DNA of 64,000 bases from Archivesica marissinica (lineage: Eukaryota > Mollusca > Bivalvia > Venerida > Vesicomyidae). Both the position numbers and the translations under genes were made by a program. Of the stretch, positions 44,159 to 56,883 are shown piece by piece. Location of the stretch: NCBI GenBank assembly GCA_014843695.1, contig CM026402.1, positions 20,879,776-20,943,775 on the forward strand. The letters run 5' to 3'. The number at the start of each line of letters is the position of its first letter. The stretch's first letter is position 1. The notes beneath the pieces were generated by a model. The model was given only the letters and a program-made list of their open reading frames with translations, did not search any database and had not been told where the DNA came from.

Positions 44159-44383
44159 AGTTTATACAAATTTATTTTAGCTCGATTGCGAAACAAGTTC
44201 TTACTTACTTAGTATTAATCACTCTCGAGACCTCATTCCTGATGGAATCCATCGCCACAAGGGAGAGAGAAGAGGCAACGTGGAATTTAAATGCACAATC
44301 GTAACGGCTCCAGCGGGGCTCGAACTCCGGACCTTTCGCACCTGAAGCGAACGCGCATCCACTGCGCTATCACGACTTCCACT
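44159..44383 (-). mobile_element. SINE family B, full length, 11-bp perfect TSD
   Basis: Complete minus-strand copy from TTTATACAAATTTATTTTAG to CTATCACGACTTCCAC, with CTTACTTACTTAGT replacing part of the tail and a 20-bp body deletion (TTTAAATGCACAATCG). TAATTTTCTTT is present at 44148-44158 and 44384-44394. Confidence 0.95.
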
Positions 44384-44394
44384 TAATTTTCTTT

Positions 44395-45275
44395 GATCAA
44401 CATATATATAGAAAGCGCCATATTTCACCAAATACATACATGTAGTAACAATTTAATTGTAAAGTTTGAATGCACAGTAAAAGAAGCACATACGTTACGA
44501 GAAAATGGCGGTGCAATGACCATGCAATGGCATTGATTCGTTCCCCATATATATTGCTTTAACCAGTATGTCGTGTGACCCCACTGATTGAATTGGTTCC
44601 GGGTCGTTGTAGCTTTGAAACTAGTTTTTGCCAACAAGCAGACCATACTTTGATGATGTTTTACTGTAGAAACAGAGACTGTTTGCATTTCTTATTGTAA
44701 GGGTCGTGCATCTGTGACATTTTTGTTCATCTCAAGATGATCTTTTGTGAATTGATTTCCGTACTACTTTCTCCAGCGCATTGATGAGTAAACCGTCCTA
44801 TATGACAGCTATATATCCTATACGCGTTCCAGTTTGAACCGGTGTTTGTATACATTTGGAAATGGCGAAACACTTGACTGGTGGTGATGCCATGACTTAG
44901 TGCTGTAACATTAAGCAGATGCCATGACTTACTGGTGTCTAACTGCAAGCAGAAGCCATGGAGTTTACAGAACTGCATGCGTTATAAGTGGATTCTTGTT
45001 TGGAACTGAGAATTTGACTGTGGCCGTTCATTGATTTAGCATAGAACGAAGAATGCATCCATATGCAATCATGTAGTCTTCGCTTAGTAAAACAGTTTAA
45101 CCTAACTTGATAATGGAATGCATTGGGTAGATACATATGGTATCATCTATTAGTGGAAATTATGCATGTTAATTATACACGATTTAGATTTTGGTTAGGT
45201 TAATTTTCAATCAGTGGCACGTAGTGTTCGATTGAGTGGATTTAATAAGCCCATACTAATCCAAAAGAAAAACAT
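44395..45275. other. Intergenic sequence, nothing recognised
   Basis: GCCATGACTTA recurs at about 44889 and 44921 and GCCATGGAGTTTAC near 44955, a small local duplication. No gene is seen. Confidence 0.4.
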
Positions 45276-45348
45276 GTCCCCGTAGCGCAGTGGATAGCGC
45301 GCTGGACTTCTAATCCAGAGGTCGCGGGTTCGAGTCCCGCCGGGGATG
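45276..45348 (+). tRNA. tRNA-Arg (anticodon UCU)
   Basis: A 73-nt complete cloverleaf. Acceptor GTCCCCG pairs with CGGGGAT (one G-U at the end) with discriminator G. The D stem is GCGC/GCGC. The anticodon stem CTGGA/TCCAG closes the loop CTTCTAA, giving anticodon TCT at 45309-45311, which reads AGA arginine codons. The variable loop is AGGTC, and the T stem GCGGG/CCCGC closes TTCGAGT. Both internal pol III boxes are intact (TAGCGCAGTGGATAGCG and GGTTCGAGTCC), and a TTTT terminator lies at 45357-45360. CCA is not encoded, as usual in eukaryotes, and there is no intron. Unlike the SINE heads, no SINE body follows and every stem is paired, so it is probably a working gene. A single-locus view cannot exclude a recent retro-copy. 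Confidence 0.95.
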
Positions 45349-45356
45349 AGTAAACA

Positions 45357-45360
45357 TTTT
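45357..45360 (+). terminator. RNA polymerase III terminator
   Basis: First TTTT run after the tRNA-Arg gene, 9 bp past its 3' end, which is the normal distance for pol III termination. Confidence 0.75.
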
Positions 45361-45590
45361 ATAAACAAATTAAACAGTGATCTATCATATTTCATACCAT
45401 GGTGCCATTGTTCAGATACTGGTGCCCAGTTAACTGTGCAATCACTCCTACCATTCTTGTATTCATTGAGAATTACTAAGTGACTTATGCCAAATAATTT
45501 TTTCATTTTATCGGAGAACTAGATTTAGATTTGGAAAGCACATTCCCTGCAAATAGCCTCAAGTTGGATTCATGTGATTCATGTGATGTC
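45361..45590. other. Spacer
   Basis: No supported feature. Confidence 0.4.
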
Positions 45591-48500
45591 CGTCTAGTTG
45601 TGCAAGAAGGTACCTCTGTCGGATAGGGTAGGTCAACTCAAGCATTCTACTAGTACGTGTTTAGTTGTGCAAGAAGGTACATCTGTCGGATAGGGTAGGT
45701 CAACTCAAGCATTCTACTAGTACGTGTCTAGTTGTGCAAGAAGGTATCTCTGTCGGGTAGGGTAGGTCAACTCAAGCATTCTACTAGTACGTGTCTAGTT
45801 GTGCAAGAAGGTATCTATGTCGGATAGGGTAGGGCAACTCAAGCATTCTACTAGTACCCGTCTAGTTGTGCAAGAAGGTATCTATCTCGGATAGGTTAGG
45901 TCAACTCAAGCATTCTACTAGTACGTGTCTAGTTGTGCACGAAGGTATCTATCTCGGATAGGGTAGGTCAACTCAAGCATTCTACTAGTACGTGTCTAGT
46001 TGTGCAAGAAGGTATCTATCTCGGATAGGGTAGGTCAACTCAAGCATTCTACTAGTACCCGTCTAGTTGTGCAAGAAGGTACCTCTGTCGGATAGGGTAG
46101 GGCAACTCAAGCATTCTACTAGTACGTGTCTAGTTGTGCAAGAAGGTATCTATCTCGGATAGGGTAGGTCAACTCAAGCATTCTACTAGTACCCGTCTAG
46201 TTGTGCAAGAAGGTACCTCTGTCGGATAGGGTAGGTCAACTCAAGCATTCTACTAGTACGTGTTTAGTTGTGCAAGAAGGTACATCTGTCGGATAGGGTA
46301 GGTCAACTCAAGCATTCTACTAGTACGTGTCTAGTTGTGCAAGAAGGTATCTCTGTCGGGTAGGGTAGGTCAACTCAAGCATTCTACTAGTACGTGTCTA
46401 GTTGTGCAAGAAGGTATCTATGTCGGATAGGGTAGGGCAACTCAAGCATTCTACTAGTACCCGTCTAGTTGTGCAAGAAGGTATCTATCTCGGATAGGTT
46501 AGGTCAACTCAAGCATTCTACTAGTACGTGTCTAGTTGTGCAAGAAGGTATCTATCTCGGATAGGGTAGGTCAACTCAAGCATTCTACTAGTACGTGTCT
46601 AGTTGTGCAAGAAGGTATCTATCTCGGATAGGGTAGGTCAACTCAAGCATTCTACTAGTACCCGTCTAGTTGTGCAAGAAGGTATCTATGTCGGATAGGG
46701 TAGGTCAACTCAAGCATTCTACTAGTACGTGTCTAGTTGTGCAAGAAGGTATCTATCTCGGATAGGGTAGGTCAACTCAAGCATTCTACTAGTACCTGTC
46801 TAGTTGTGCAAGAAGGTATCTATCTCGGATAGGGTAGGTCAACTCAAGCATTCTACTAGTACGTGTCTAGTTGTGCAAGAAGGTATCTATCTCGGATAGG
46901 GTAGGTCAACTCAAGCATTCTACTAGTACGTGTCTAGTTGTGCAAGAAGGTATCTATCTCGGATAGGGTAGGTCAACTCAAGCATTCTACTAGTACGTGT
47001 CTAGTTGTGCAAGAAGGTATCTATCTCGGATAGGGTAGGTCAACTCAAGCATTCTACTAGTACGTGTCTAGTTGTGCAAGAAGGTATCTATCTCGGATAG
47101 GGTAGGTCAACTCAAGCATTCTACTAGTACCCGTCTAGTTGTGCAAGAAGGTATCTATGTCGGATAGGGTAGGTCAACTCAAGCATTCTACTAGTACGTG
47201 TCTAGTTGTGCAAGAAGGTATCTATGTCGGATAGGGTAGGTCAACTCAAGCATTCTACTAGTACGTGTCTAGTTGTGCAAGAAGGTATCTATCTCGGATA
47301 GGGTAGGTCAACTCAAGCATTCTACTAGTACCCGTCTAGTTGTGCAAGAAGGTATCTATCTCGGATAGGGTAGGTCAACTCAAGCATTCTACTAGTACGT
47401 GTCTAGTTGTGCAAGAAGGTATCTATCTCGGATAGGGTAGGTCAACTCAAGCATTCTACTAGTACGTGTCTAGTTGTGCAAGAAGGTATCTATCTCGGAT
47501 AGGGTAGGTCAACTCAAGCATTCTACTAGTACGTGTCTAGTTGTGCAAGAAGGTATCTATCTCGGATAGGGTAGGTCAACTCAAGCATTCTACTAGTACC
47601 CGTCTAGTTGTGCAAGAAGGTACCGCTGTCGGGTAGGGTAGGTCAACTCAAGCATTCTACTAGTACTTGTCTAGTTGTGCAAGAAAGTATCTCTGTCGGA
47701 TAGGTTAGGTCAACTCAAGCATTCTACTAGTACGTGTCTAGTTGTGCAAGAAGGTATCTCTGTCGGATAGGGTAGGTCAACTCAAGCATTCTACTAGTAC
47801 TTGTCTAGTTGTGCAAGAAAGTACCTCTGTCGGATAGGTTAGGTCAACTCAAGCATTCTACTAGTACGTGTCTAGTTGTGCAAGAAGGTATCTCTGTCGG
47901 ATAGGGTAGGTCAACTCAAGCATTCTACTAGTACGTGTCTAGTTGTGCAAGAAGGTATCTCTATCGGATAGGTTAGGACAACTCAAGCATTCTACTAGTA
48001 CGTATCTAGTTGTGCAAGAAGGTATCTCTGTCGGATAGGGTAGGTCAACTCAAGCATTCTACTAGTACGTGTCTAGTTGTGCAAGAAGGTACCTCTGTCG
48101 GATAGGGTAGGGCAACTCAAGCATTCTACTAGTACGTGTCTAGTTGTGCAAGAAGGTATCTATCTCGGATAGGGTAGGTCAACTCAAGCATTCTTCTAGT
48201 ACGTGTCTAGTTGTGCAAGAAGGTATCTATCTCGGATAGGGTAGGTCAACTCAAGCATTCTACTAGTACCCGTCTAGTTGTGCAAGAAGGTATCTATCTC
48301 GGATAGGGTAGGTCAACTCAAGCATTCTACTAGTACGTGTCTAGTTGTGCAAGAAGGTATCTATCTCGGATAGGGTAGGTCAACTCAAGCATTCTACTAG
48401 TACGTGTCTAGTTGTGCAAGAAGGTATCTATCTCGGATAGGGTAGGTCAACTCAAGCATTCTACTAGTACGTGTCTAGTTGTGCAAGAAGGTATCTATCT

Positions 48501-51500
48501 CGGATAGGGTAGGTCAACTCAAGCATTCTACTAGTACGTGTCTAGTTGTGCAAGAAGGTATCTATCTCGGATAGGGTAGGTCAACTCAAGCATTCTACTA
48601 GTACGTGTCTAGTTGTGCAAGAAGGTATCTATCTCGGATAGGGTAGGTCAACTCAAGCATTCTACTAGTACGTGTCTAGTTGTGCAAGAAGGTATCTATC
48701 TCGGATAGGGTAGGTCAACTCAAGCATTCTACTAGTACCTGTCTAGTTGTGCAAGAAGGTACCTCTGTCGGATAGGGTAGGGCAACTCAAGCATTCTACT
48801 AGTACGTGTCTAGTTGTGCAAGAAGGTATCTATCTCGGATAGGGTAGGTCAACTCAAGCATTCTTCTAGTACGTGTCTAGTTGTGCAAGAAGGTATCTAT
48901 CTCGGATAGGGTAGGTCAACTCAAGCATTCTACTAGTACGTGTCTAGTTGTGCAAGAAGGTATCTATCTCGGATAGGGTAGGTCAACTCAAGCATTCTAC
49001 TAGTACGTGTCTAGTTGTGCAAGAAGGTATCTATCTCGGATAGGGTAGGTCAACTCAAGCATTCTACTAGTACGTGTCTAGTTGTGCAAGAAGGTATCTA
49101 TCTCGGATAGGGTAGGTCAACTCAAGCATTCTACTAGTACGTGTCTAGTTGTGCAAGAAGGTATCTATCTCGGATAGGGTAGGTCAACTCAAGCATTCTA
49201 CTAGTACGTGTCTAGTTGTGCAAGAAGGTATCTATCTCGGATAGGGTAGGTCAACTCAAGCATTCTACTAGTACCCGTCTAGTTGTGCAAGAAGGTATCT
49301 ATCTCGGATAGGGTAGGTCAACTCAAGCATTCTACTAGTACGTGTCTAGTTGTGCAAGAAGGTACCTCTGTCGTATAGGGTAGGTCAACTCAAGCATTCT
49401 ACTAGTACGTGTCTAGTTGTGCAAGAAGGTATCTATCTCGGATAGGGTAGGTCAACTCAAGCATTCTACTAGTACCCGTCTAGTTGTGCAAGAAGGTATC
49501 TATGTCGGATAGGGTAGGTCAACTCAAGCATTCTTCTAGTACGTGTCTAGTTGTGCAAGAAGGTATCTATCTCGGATAGGGTAGGTCAACTCAAGCATTC
49601 TACTAGTACCCGTCTAGTTGTGCAAGAAGGTATCTATCTCGGATAGGATAGGTCAACTCAAGCATTCTACTAGTACCCGTCTAGTTGTGCAAGAAGGTAT
49701 CTAGCTCGGATAGGGTAGGTCAACTCAAGCATTCTACTAGTACGTGTCTAGTTGTGCAAGAAGGTACCGCTGTCGGGTAGGGTAGGTCAACTCAAGCATT
49801 CTACTAGTACTTGTCTAGTTGTGCAAGAAAGTATCTCTGTCGGATAGGTTAGGTCAACTCAAGCATTCTACTAGTACGTGTCTAGTTGTGCAAGAAGGTA
49901 TCTATCTCGGATAGGGTAGGTCAACTCAAGCATTCTACTAGTACGTGTCTAGTTGTGCAAGAAGGTATCTATCTCGGATAGGGTAGGTCAACTCAAGCAT
50001 TCTACTAGTACGTGTCTAGTTGTGCAAGAAGGTATCTATCTCGGATAGGGTAGGTCAACTCAAGCATTCTACTAGTACGTGTCTAGTTGTGCAAGAAGGT
50101 ATCTATCTCGGATAGGGTAGGTCAACTCAAGCATTCTACTAGTACATGTCTAGTTGTGCAAGAAGGTATCTATCTCGGATAGGGTAGGTCAACTCAAGCA
50201 TTCTACTAGTACGTGTCTAGTTGTGCAAGAAGGTATCTATCTCGGATAGGGTAGGTCAACTCAAGCATTCTACTAGTACGTGTCTAGTTGTGCAAGAAGG
50301 TATCTATCTCGGATAGGGTAGGTCAACTCAAGCATTCTACTAGTACCCGTCTAGTTGTGCAAGAAGGTACCTCTGTCGGATAGGGTAGGGCAACTCAAGC
50401 ATTCTACTAGTACGTGTCTAGTTGTGCAAGAAGGTATCTATCTCGGATAGGGTAGGTCAACTCAAGCATTCTTCTAGTACGTGTCTAGTTGTGCAAGAAG
50501 GTATCTATCTCGGATAGGGTAGGTCAACTCAAGCATTCTACTAGTACCCGTCTAGTTGTGCAAGAAGGTATCTATCTCGGATAGGGTAGGTCAACTCAAG
50601 CATTCTACTAGTACGTGTCTAGTTGTGCAAGAAGGTATCTATCTCGGATAGGGTAGGTCAACTCAAGCATTCTACTAGTACGTGTCTAGTTGTGCAAGAA
50701 GGTATCTATCTCGGATAGGGTAGGTCAACTCAAGCATTCTACTAGTACGTGTCTAGTTGTGCAAGAAGGTATCTATCTCGGATAGGGTAGGTCAACTCAA
50801 GCATTCTACTAGTACGTGTCTAGTTGTGCAAGAAGGTATCTATCTCGGATAGGGTAGGTCAACTCAAGCATTCTACTAGTACGTGTCTAGTTGTGCAAGA
50901 AGGTATCTATCTCGGATAGGGTAGGTCAACTCAAGCATTCTACTAGTACCCGTCTAGTTGTGCAAGAAGGTACCGCTGTCGGATAGGGTAGGTCAACTCA
51001 AGCATTCTACTAGTACTTGTCTAGTTGTGCAAGAAGGTATCTCTGTCGGATAGGGTAGGTCAACTCAAGCATTCTACTAGTACGTGTCTAGTTGTGCAAG
51101 AAGGTACCTCTGTCGGATAGGGTAGGTCAACTCAAGCATTCTACTAGTACGTGTCTAGTTGTGCAAGAAGGTATCTCTGTCGGATAGGGTAGGTCAACTC
51201 AAGCATTCTACTAGTACGTGTCTAGTTGTGCAAGAAGGTATCTCTATCGGATAGGTAGGACAACTCAAGCATTCTACTAGTACGTGTCTAGTTGTGCAAG
51301 AAGGTATCTCTGTCGGATAGGGTAGGTCAACTCAAGCATTCTACTAGTACGTGTCTAGTTGTGCAAGAAGGTACCTCTGTCGGATAGGGTAGGTCAACTC
51401 AAGCATTCTACTAGTACGTGTCTAGTTGTGCAAGAAGGTATCTATCTCGGATAGGGTAGGTCAACTCAAGCATTCTACTAGTACCCGTCTAGTTGTGCAA

Positions 51501-54500
51501 GAAGGTATCTATGTCGGATAGGGTAGGTCAACTCAAGCATTCTACTAGTACGTGTCTAGTTGTGCAAGAAGGTATCTATCTCGGATAGGGTAGGTCAACT
51601 CAAGCATTCTACTAGTACGTGTCTAGTTGTGCAAGAAGGTATCTCTCTCGGATAGGGTAGGTCAACTCAAGCATTCTACTAGTACGTGTCTAGTTGTGCA
51701 AGAAGGTATCTCTGTCGGATAGGGTAGGTCAACTCAAGCATTCTACTAGTACGTGTCTAGTTGTGCAAGAAGGTATCTATCTCGGATAGGGTAGGTCAAC
51801 TCAAGCATTCTACTAGTACGTGTCTAGTTGTGCAAGAAGGTATCTATCTCGGATAGGGTAGGTCAACTCAAGCATTCTACTAGTACGTGTCTAGTTGTGC
51901 AAGAAGGTATCTATCTCGGATAGGGTAGGTCAACTCAAGCATTCTACTAGTACGTGTCTAGTTGTGCAAGAAGGTATCTATCTCGGATAGGGTAGGTCAA
52001 CTCAAGCATTCTACTAGTACGTGTCTAGTTGTGCAAGAAGGTATCTATGTCGGATAGGGTAGGTCAACTCAAGCATTCTACTAGTACGTGTCTAGTTGTG
52101 CAAGAAGGTATCTATCTCGGATAGGGTAGGTCAACTCAAGCATTCTACTAGTACGTGTCTAGTTGTGCAAGAAGGTATCTATCTCGGATAGGGTAGGTCA
52201 ACTCAAGCATTCTACTAGTACCCGTCTAGTTGTGCAAGAAGGTATCTATCTCGGATAGGGTAGGTCAACTCAAGCATTCTACTAGTACGTGTCTAGTTGT
52301 GCAAGAAGGTATCTATCTCGGATAGGGTAGGTCAACTCAAGCATTCTACTAGTACGTGTCTAGTTGTGCAAGAAGGTATCTATCTCGGATAGGGTAGGTC
52401 AACTCAAGCATTCTACTAGTACGTGTCTAGTTGTGCAAGAAGGTATCTATCTCGGATAGGGTAGGTCAACTCAAGCATTCTACTAGTACGTGTCTAGTTG
52501 TGCAAGAAGGTACCGCTGTCGGGTAGGGTAGGTCAACTCAAGCATTCTACTAGTACTTGTCTAGTTGTGCAAGAAAGTATCTCTGTCGGATAGGTTCGGA
52601 TAGGGTAGGTCAACTCAAGCATTCTACTAGTACTCTAGTTGTGCAAGAAGGTACTTTCGGATAGGGTAGGTCAACTCAAGCATTCTACTAGTACGTGTCT
52701 AGTTGTGCAAGAAGGTATCTATCTCGGATAGGGTAGGTCAACTCAAGCATTCTACTAGTACGTGTCTAGTTGTGCAAGAAGGTATCTATCTCGGATAGGG
52801 TAGGTCAACTCAAGCATTCTACTAGTACCCGTCTAGTTGTGCAAGAAGGTACCTCTGTCGGATAGGGTAGGGCAACTCAAGCATTCTACTAGTACGTGTC
52901 TAGTTGTGCAAGAAGTATCTATCTCGGATAGGGTAGGTCAACTCAAGCATTCTTCTAGTACGTGTCTAGTTGTGCAAGAAGGTATCTATCTCGGATAGGG
53001 TAGGTCAACTCAAGCATTCTACTAGTACCCGTCTAGTTGTGCAAGAAGGTATCTATCTCGGATAGGGTAGGTCAACTCAAGCATTCTACTAGTACGTGTC
53101 TAGTTGTGCAAGAAGGTATTTATCTCGGATAGGGTAGGTCAACTCAAGCATTCTACTAGTATGTGTCTAGTTGTGCAAGAAGGTATCTATCTCGGATAGG
53201 GTAGGTCAACTCAAGCATTCTACTAGTACATGTCTAGTTGTGCAAGAAGGTATCTATCTCGGATAGGGTAGGTCAACTCAAGCATTCTACTAGTACGTGT
53301 CTAGTTGTGCAAGAAGGTATCTATCTCGGATAGGGTAGGTCAACTCAAGCATTCTACTAGTACCCGTCTAGTTGTGCAAGAAGGTACCGCTGTCGGGTAG
53401 GGTAGGTCAACTCAAGCATTCTACTAGTACTTGTCTAGTTGTGCAAGAAAGTATCTCTGTCGGATAGGTTAGGTCAACTCAAGCATTCTACTAGTACTTG
53501 TCTAGTTGTGCAAGAAGGTATCTCTGTCGGATAGGGTAGGTCAACTCAAGCATTCTACTAGTACTTGTCTAGTTGTGCAAGAAAGTACCTCTGTCGGATA
53601 GGTTAGGTCAACTCAAGCATTCTACTAGTACGTGTCTAGTTGTGCAAGAAGGTATCTCTGTCGGATAGGGTAGGTCAACTCAAGCATTCTACTAGTACGT
53701 GTCTAGTTGTGCAAGAAGGTATCTCTATCGGATAGGTTAGGACAACTCAAGCATTCTACTAGTACGTATCTAGTTGTGCAAGAAGGTATCTCTGTCGGAT
53801 AGGGTAGGTCAACTCATGCATTCTACTAGTACGTGTCTAGTTGTGCAAGAAGGTACCTCTGTCGGGTATGGTAGGCCAACTCAGGCAGTCTACTAGTACG
53901 TGTCTAGTTGTGCAAGAAGGTATCTATCTCGGATAGGGTAGGTCAACTCAAGCATTCTTCTAGTACGTGTCTAGTTGTGCATGAAGGTATCTATCTCGGA
54001 TAGGGTAGGTCAACTCAAGCATTCTACTAGTACCCGTCTAGTTGTGCAGTGCAAGAAGGTATCTATCTCGGATAGGGTAGGTCAACTCAAGCATTCTACT
54101 AGTACGTGTCTAGTTGTGCAAGAAGGTATCTATCTCGGATAGGGTAGGTCAACTCAAGCATTCTACTAGTACGTGTCTAGTTGTGCAAGAAGGTATCTAT
54201 CTCGGATAGGGTAGGTCAACTCAAGCATTCTACTAGTACCCGTCTAGTTCAGTGCAAGAAGGTATCTATCTCGGATAGGGTAGGTCAACTCAAGCATTCT
54301 ACTAGTACTTGTCTAGTTGTGCAAGAAAGTACCTCTGTCGGATAGGTTAGGTCAACTCAAGCATTCTACTAGTACGTGTCTAGTTGTGCAAGAAGGTATC
54401 TCTGTCGGATAGGGTAGGTCAACTCAAGCAGTCTACTAGTACGTGTCTAGTTGTGCAAGAAGGTATCTCTATCGGATAGGTTAGGACAACTCAAGCATTC

Positions 54501-56544
54501 TACTAGTACGTATCTAGTTGTGCAAGAAGGTATCTCTGTCGGATAGGGTAGGTCAACTCAAGCATTCTACTAGTACCCGTCTAGTTGTGCAAGAAGGTAC
54601 CGCTGTCGGGTAGGGTAGGTCAACTCAAGCATTCTACTAGTACTTGTCTAGTTGTGCAAGAAAGTATCTCTGTCGGATAGGTTAGGTCAACTCAAGCATT
54701 CTACTAGTACGTGTCTAGTTGTGCAAGAAGGTATCTCTGTCGGATAGGGTAGGTCAACTCAAGCATTCTACTAGTACTTGTCTAGTTGTGCAAGAAAGTA
54801 CCTCTGTCGGATAGGTTAGGTCAACTCAAGCATTCTACTAGTACGTGTCTAGTTGTGCAAGAAGGTATCTCTGTCGGATAGGGTAGGTCAACTCAAGCAT
54901 TCTACTAGTACGTGTCTAGTTGTGCAAGAAGGTATCTCTATCGGATAGGTTAGGACAACTCAAGCATTCTACTAGTACGTATCTAGTTGTGCAAGAAGGT
55001 ATCTCTGTCGGATAGGGTAGGTCAACTCATGCATTCTACTAGTACGTGTCTAGTTGTGCAAGAAGGTACCTCTGTCGGGTATGGTAGGCCAACTCAGGCA
55101 GTCTACTAGTACGTGTCTAGTTGTGCAAGAAGGTATCTATCTCGGATAGGGTAGGTCAACTCAAGCATTCTTCTAGTACGTGTCTAGTTGTGCATGAAGG
55201 TATCTATCTCGGATAGGGTAGGTCAACTCAAGCATTCTACTAGTACCCGTCTAGTTGTGCAGTGCAAGAAGGTATCTATCTCGGATAGGGTAGGTCAACT
55301 CAAGCATTCTACTAGTACGTGTCTAGTTGTGCAAAAAGGTATCTATCTCGGATAGGGTAGGTCAACTCAAGCATTCTACTAGTACGTGTCTAGTTGTGCA
55401 AGAAGGTATCTATCTCGGATAGGGTAGGTCAACTCAAGCATTCTACTAGTACCCGTCTAGTTTTGCAGTGCAAGAAGGTATCTATCTCGGATAGGGTAGG
55501 TCAACTCAAGCATTCTACTAGTACTTGTCTAGTTGTGCAAGAAAGTACCTCTGTCGGATAGGTTAGGTCAACTCAAGCATTCTATTAGTACGTGTCTAGT
55601 TGTGCAAGAAGGTATCTCTGTCGGATAGGGTAGGTCAACTCAAGCATTCTACTAGTACGTGTCTAGTTGTGCAAGAAGGTATCTCTATCGGATAGGTTAG
55701 GACAACTCAAGCATTCTACTAGTACGTATCTAGTTGTGCAAGAAGGTATCTCTGTCGGATAGGGTAGGTCAACTCAAGCATTCTACTAGTACTTGTCTAG
55801 TTGTGCATGAAGGTACCTCTGTCGGATAGGGTAGGTCAACTCAAGCATTCTACTAGTACGTATCTACTTGTGCATTAAGGTATCTCTGTCGGATAGGGTA
55901 GGTCAACTCAAGCATTCTACTAGTACGTGTCTAGTTGTGCAAGAAGGTACCTCTGTCGGGTATGGTAGGCCAACTCAGGCAGTCTACTAGTACGTGTCTA
56001 GTTGTGCAAGAGGTACCTCTGTCTGGTAGGGTAGGCCAACTCAGGCTGTCTACTAGTACGTGTCTAGTTGTGCAAGAAGGTACCGCTGTCGGGTAGGATA
56101 GGTCAACTCAAGCATTCTACTATTACTTGTCTAGTTGTGCAAGAAGGTACCTCTGTCGGGTAGGGTAGGCCAACTCAGGCAGTCTACTAGTACTTGTCTA
56201 GTTGTGCAAGAAGGTACCTCTGTCGGATAGGGTAGGACAACTCAAGCATTCTACTAGTACGTGTCTAGTTGTGCAAGAAGGTACATCTGTCGGATAGGGT
56301 AGGACAACTCAAGCATTCTACTGGTACGTGTCTAGTTGTGCAAGAAGGTACCTCTGTCGGATAGGGTAGGTACACTCAAGCATTCTACTAGTACGTGTCT
56401 AGTTGTGCAAAAAGGTACCTCTGTCGGATAGCGTAGGGCAACTCAAGCATTCTACTAGTACGTGTCTAGTTGTGCAAGAAGGTACCTCTGTCGGATAGGG
56501 TAGGCCAACTCAAGCATTCTACTAGTACGTGTCTAGTTGTGCAA
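45591..56544. repeat. 67-bp satellite, about 163 copies over 11 kb, with higher-order structure
   Basis: Unit GTCTAGTTGTGCAAGAAGGT then ATCTATCTCGGATAGGGTAG, GTCAACTCAAGCATTCTACT, AGTACGT. The 67-bp period is exact (49021 to 49088). Diagnostic variants recur at multiples of it: GTGTTTAG at 45661 and 46264 (603 bp, 9 units), and ATTCTTCTAG at 48191, 48861 and 49531 (670 bp, 10 units each). A block containing GTGCATGAAGG is duplicated 1213 bp apart (53981 and 55194). ACCTCTGTCGG-type units dominate both ends and ATCTATCTCGG-type units dominate the middle. Because 67 is not divisible by three, no ORF survives. It is a non-coding satellite, perhaps heterochromatic. Confidence 0.98.
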
Positions 56545-56883
56545 ACAAGATATGAACTTGTGTATGTGACATTAGGAAACCTCATAGTCAGTAGGCCTAA
56601 TCAGTAAAGACAATCCAGATCGTGTTTACCACCGAGCTCACCAAATTATCGAAGGAAAGATTATCGAGATGAATCTCTCTAATTCTGTCTAACTCTCTGT
56701 CATGTGCTAACATTTGAGTCCGTAACATTCATTAGTTATTCCACATTGCATCGGTTGTTAACATTTCCAATGCATATTTACAGCGCGCATACTGTGCTTG
56801 CAAGTAAAAATGCAATATGTGTGTCAGGCTATATTTGATCATAATGCGACAAATAGTTGGTATATCCCCTTCTTAATCAAGCC
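56545..56883. other. Spacer, nothing recognised
   Basis: Unique sequence of about 340 bp between two arrays. No ORF or element is recognised. Confidence 0.45.

Noticed and set aside
45207..45506. Minus-strand 99-codon ORF
   Set aside because: It runs antisense across the tRNA-Arg gene and has no domain, so it is a chance frame.
45591..56544. Possible CRISPR-like array (regular repeats with variable segments)
   Set aside because: The unit is a continuous 67-bp tandem repeat. The variable part (ATCTATCTC versus ACCTCTGTC) is allelic variation rather than unique spacers, no cas genes are present, and the context is eukaryotic.
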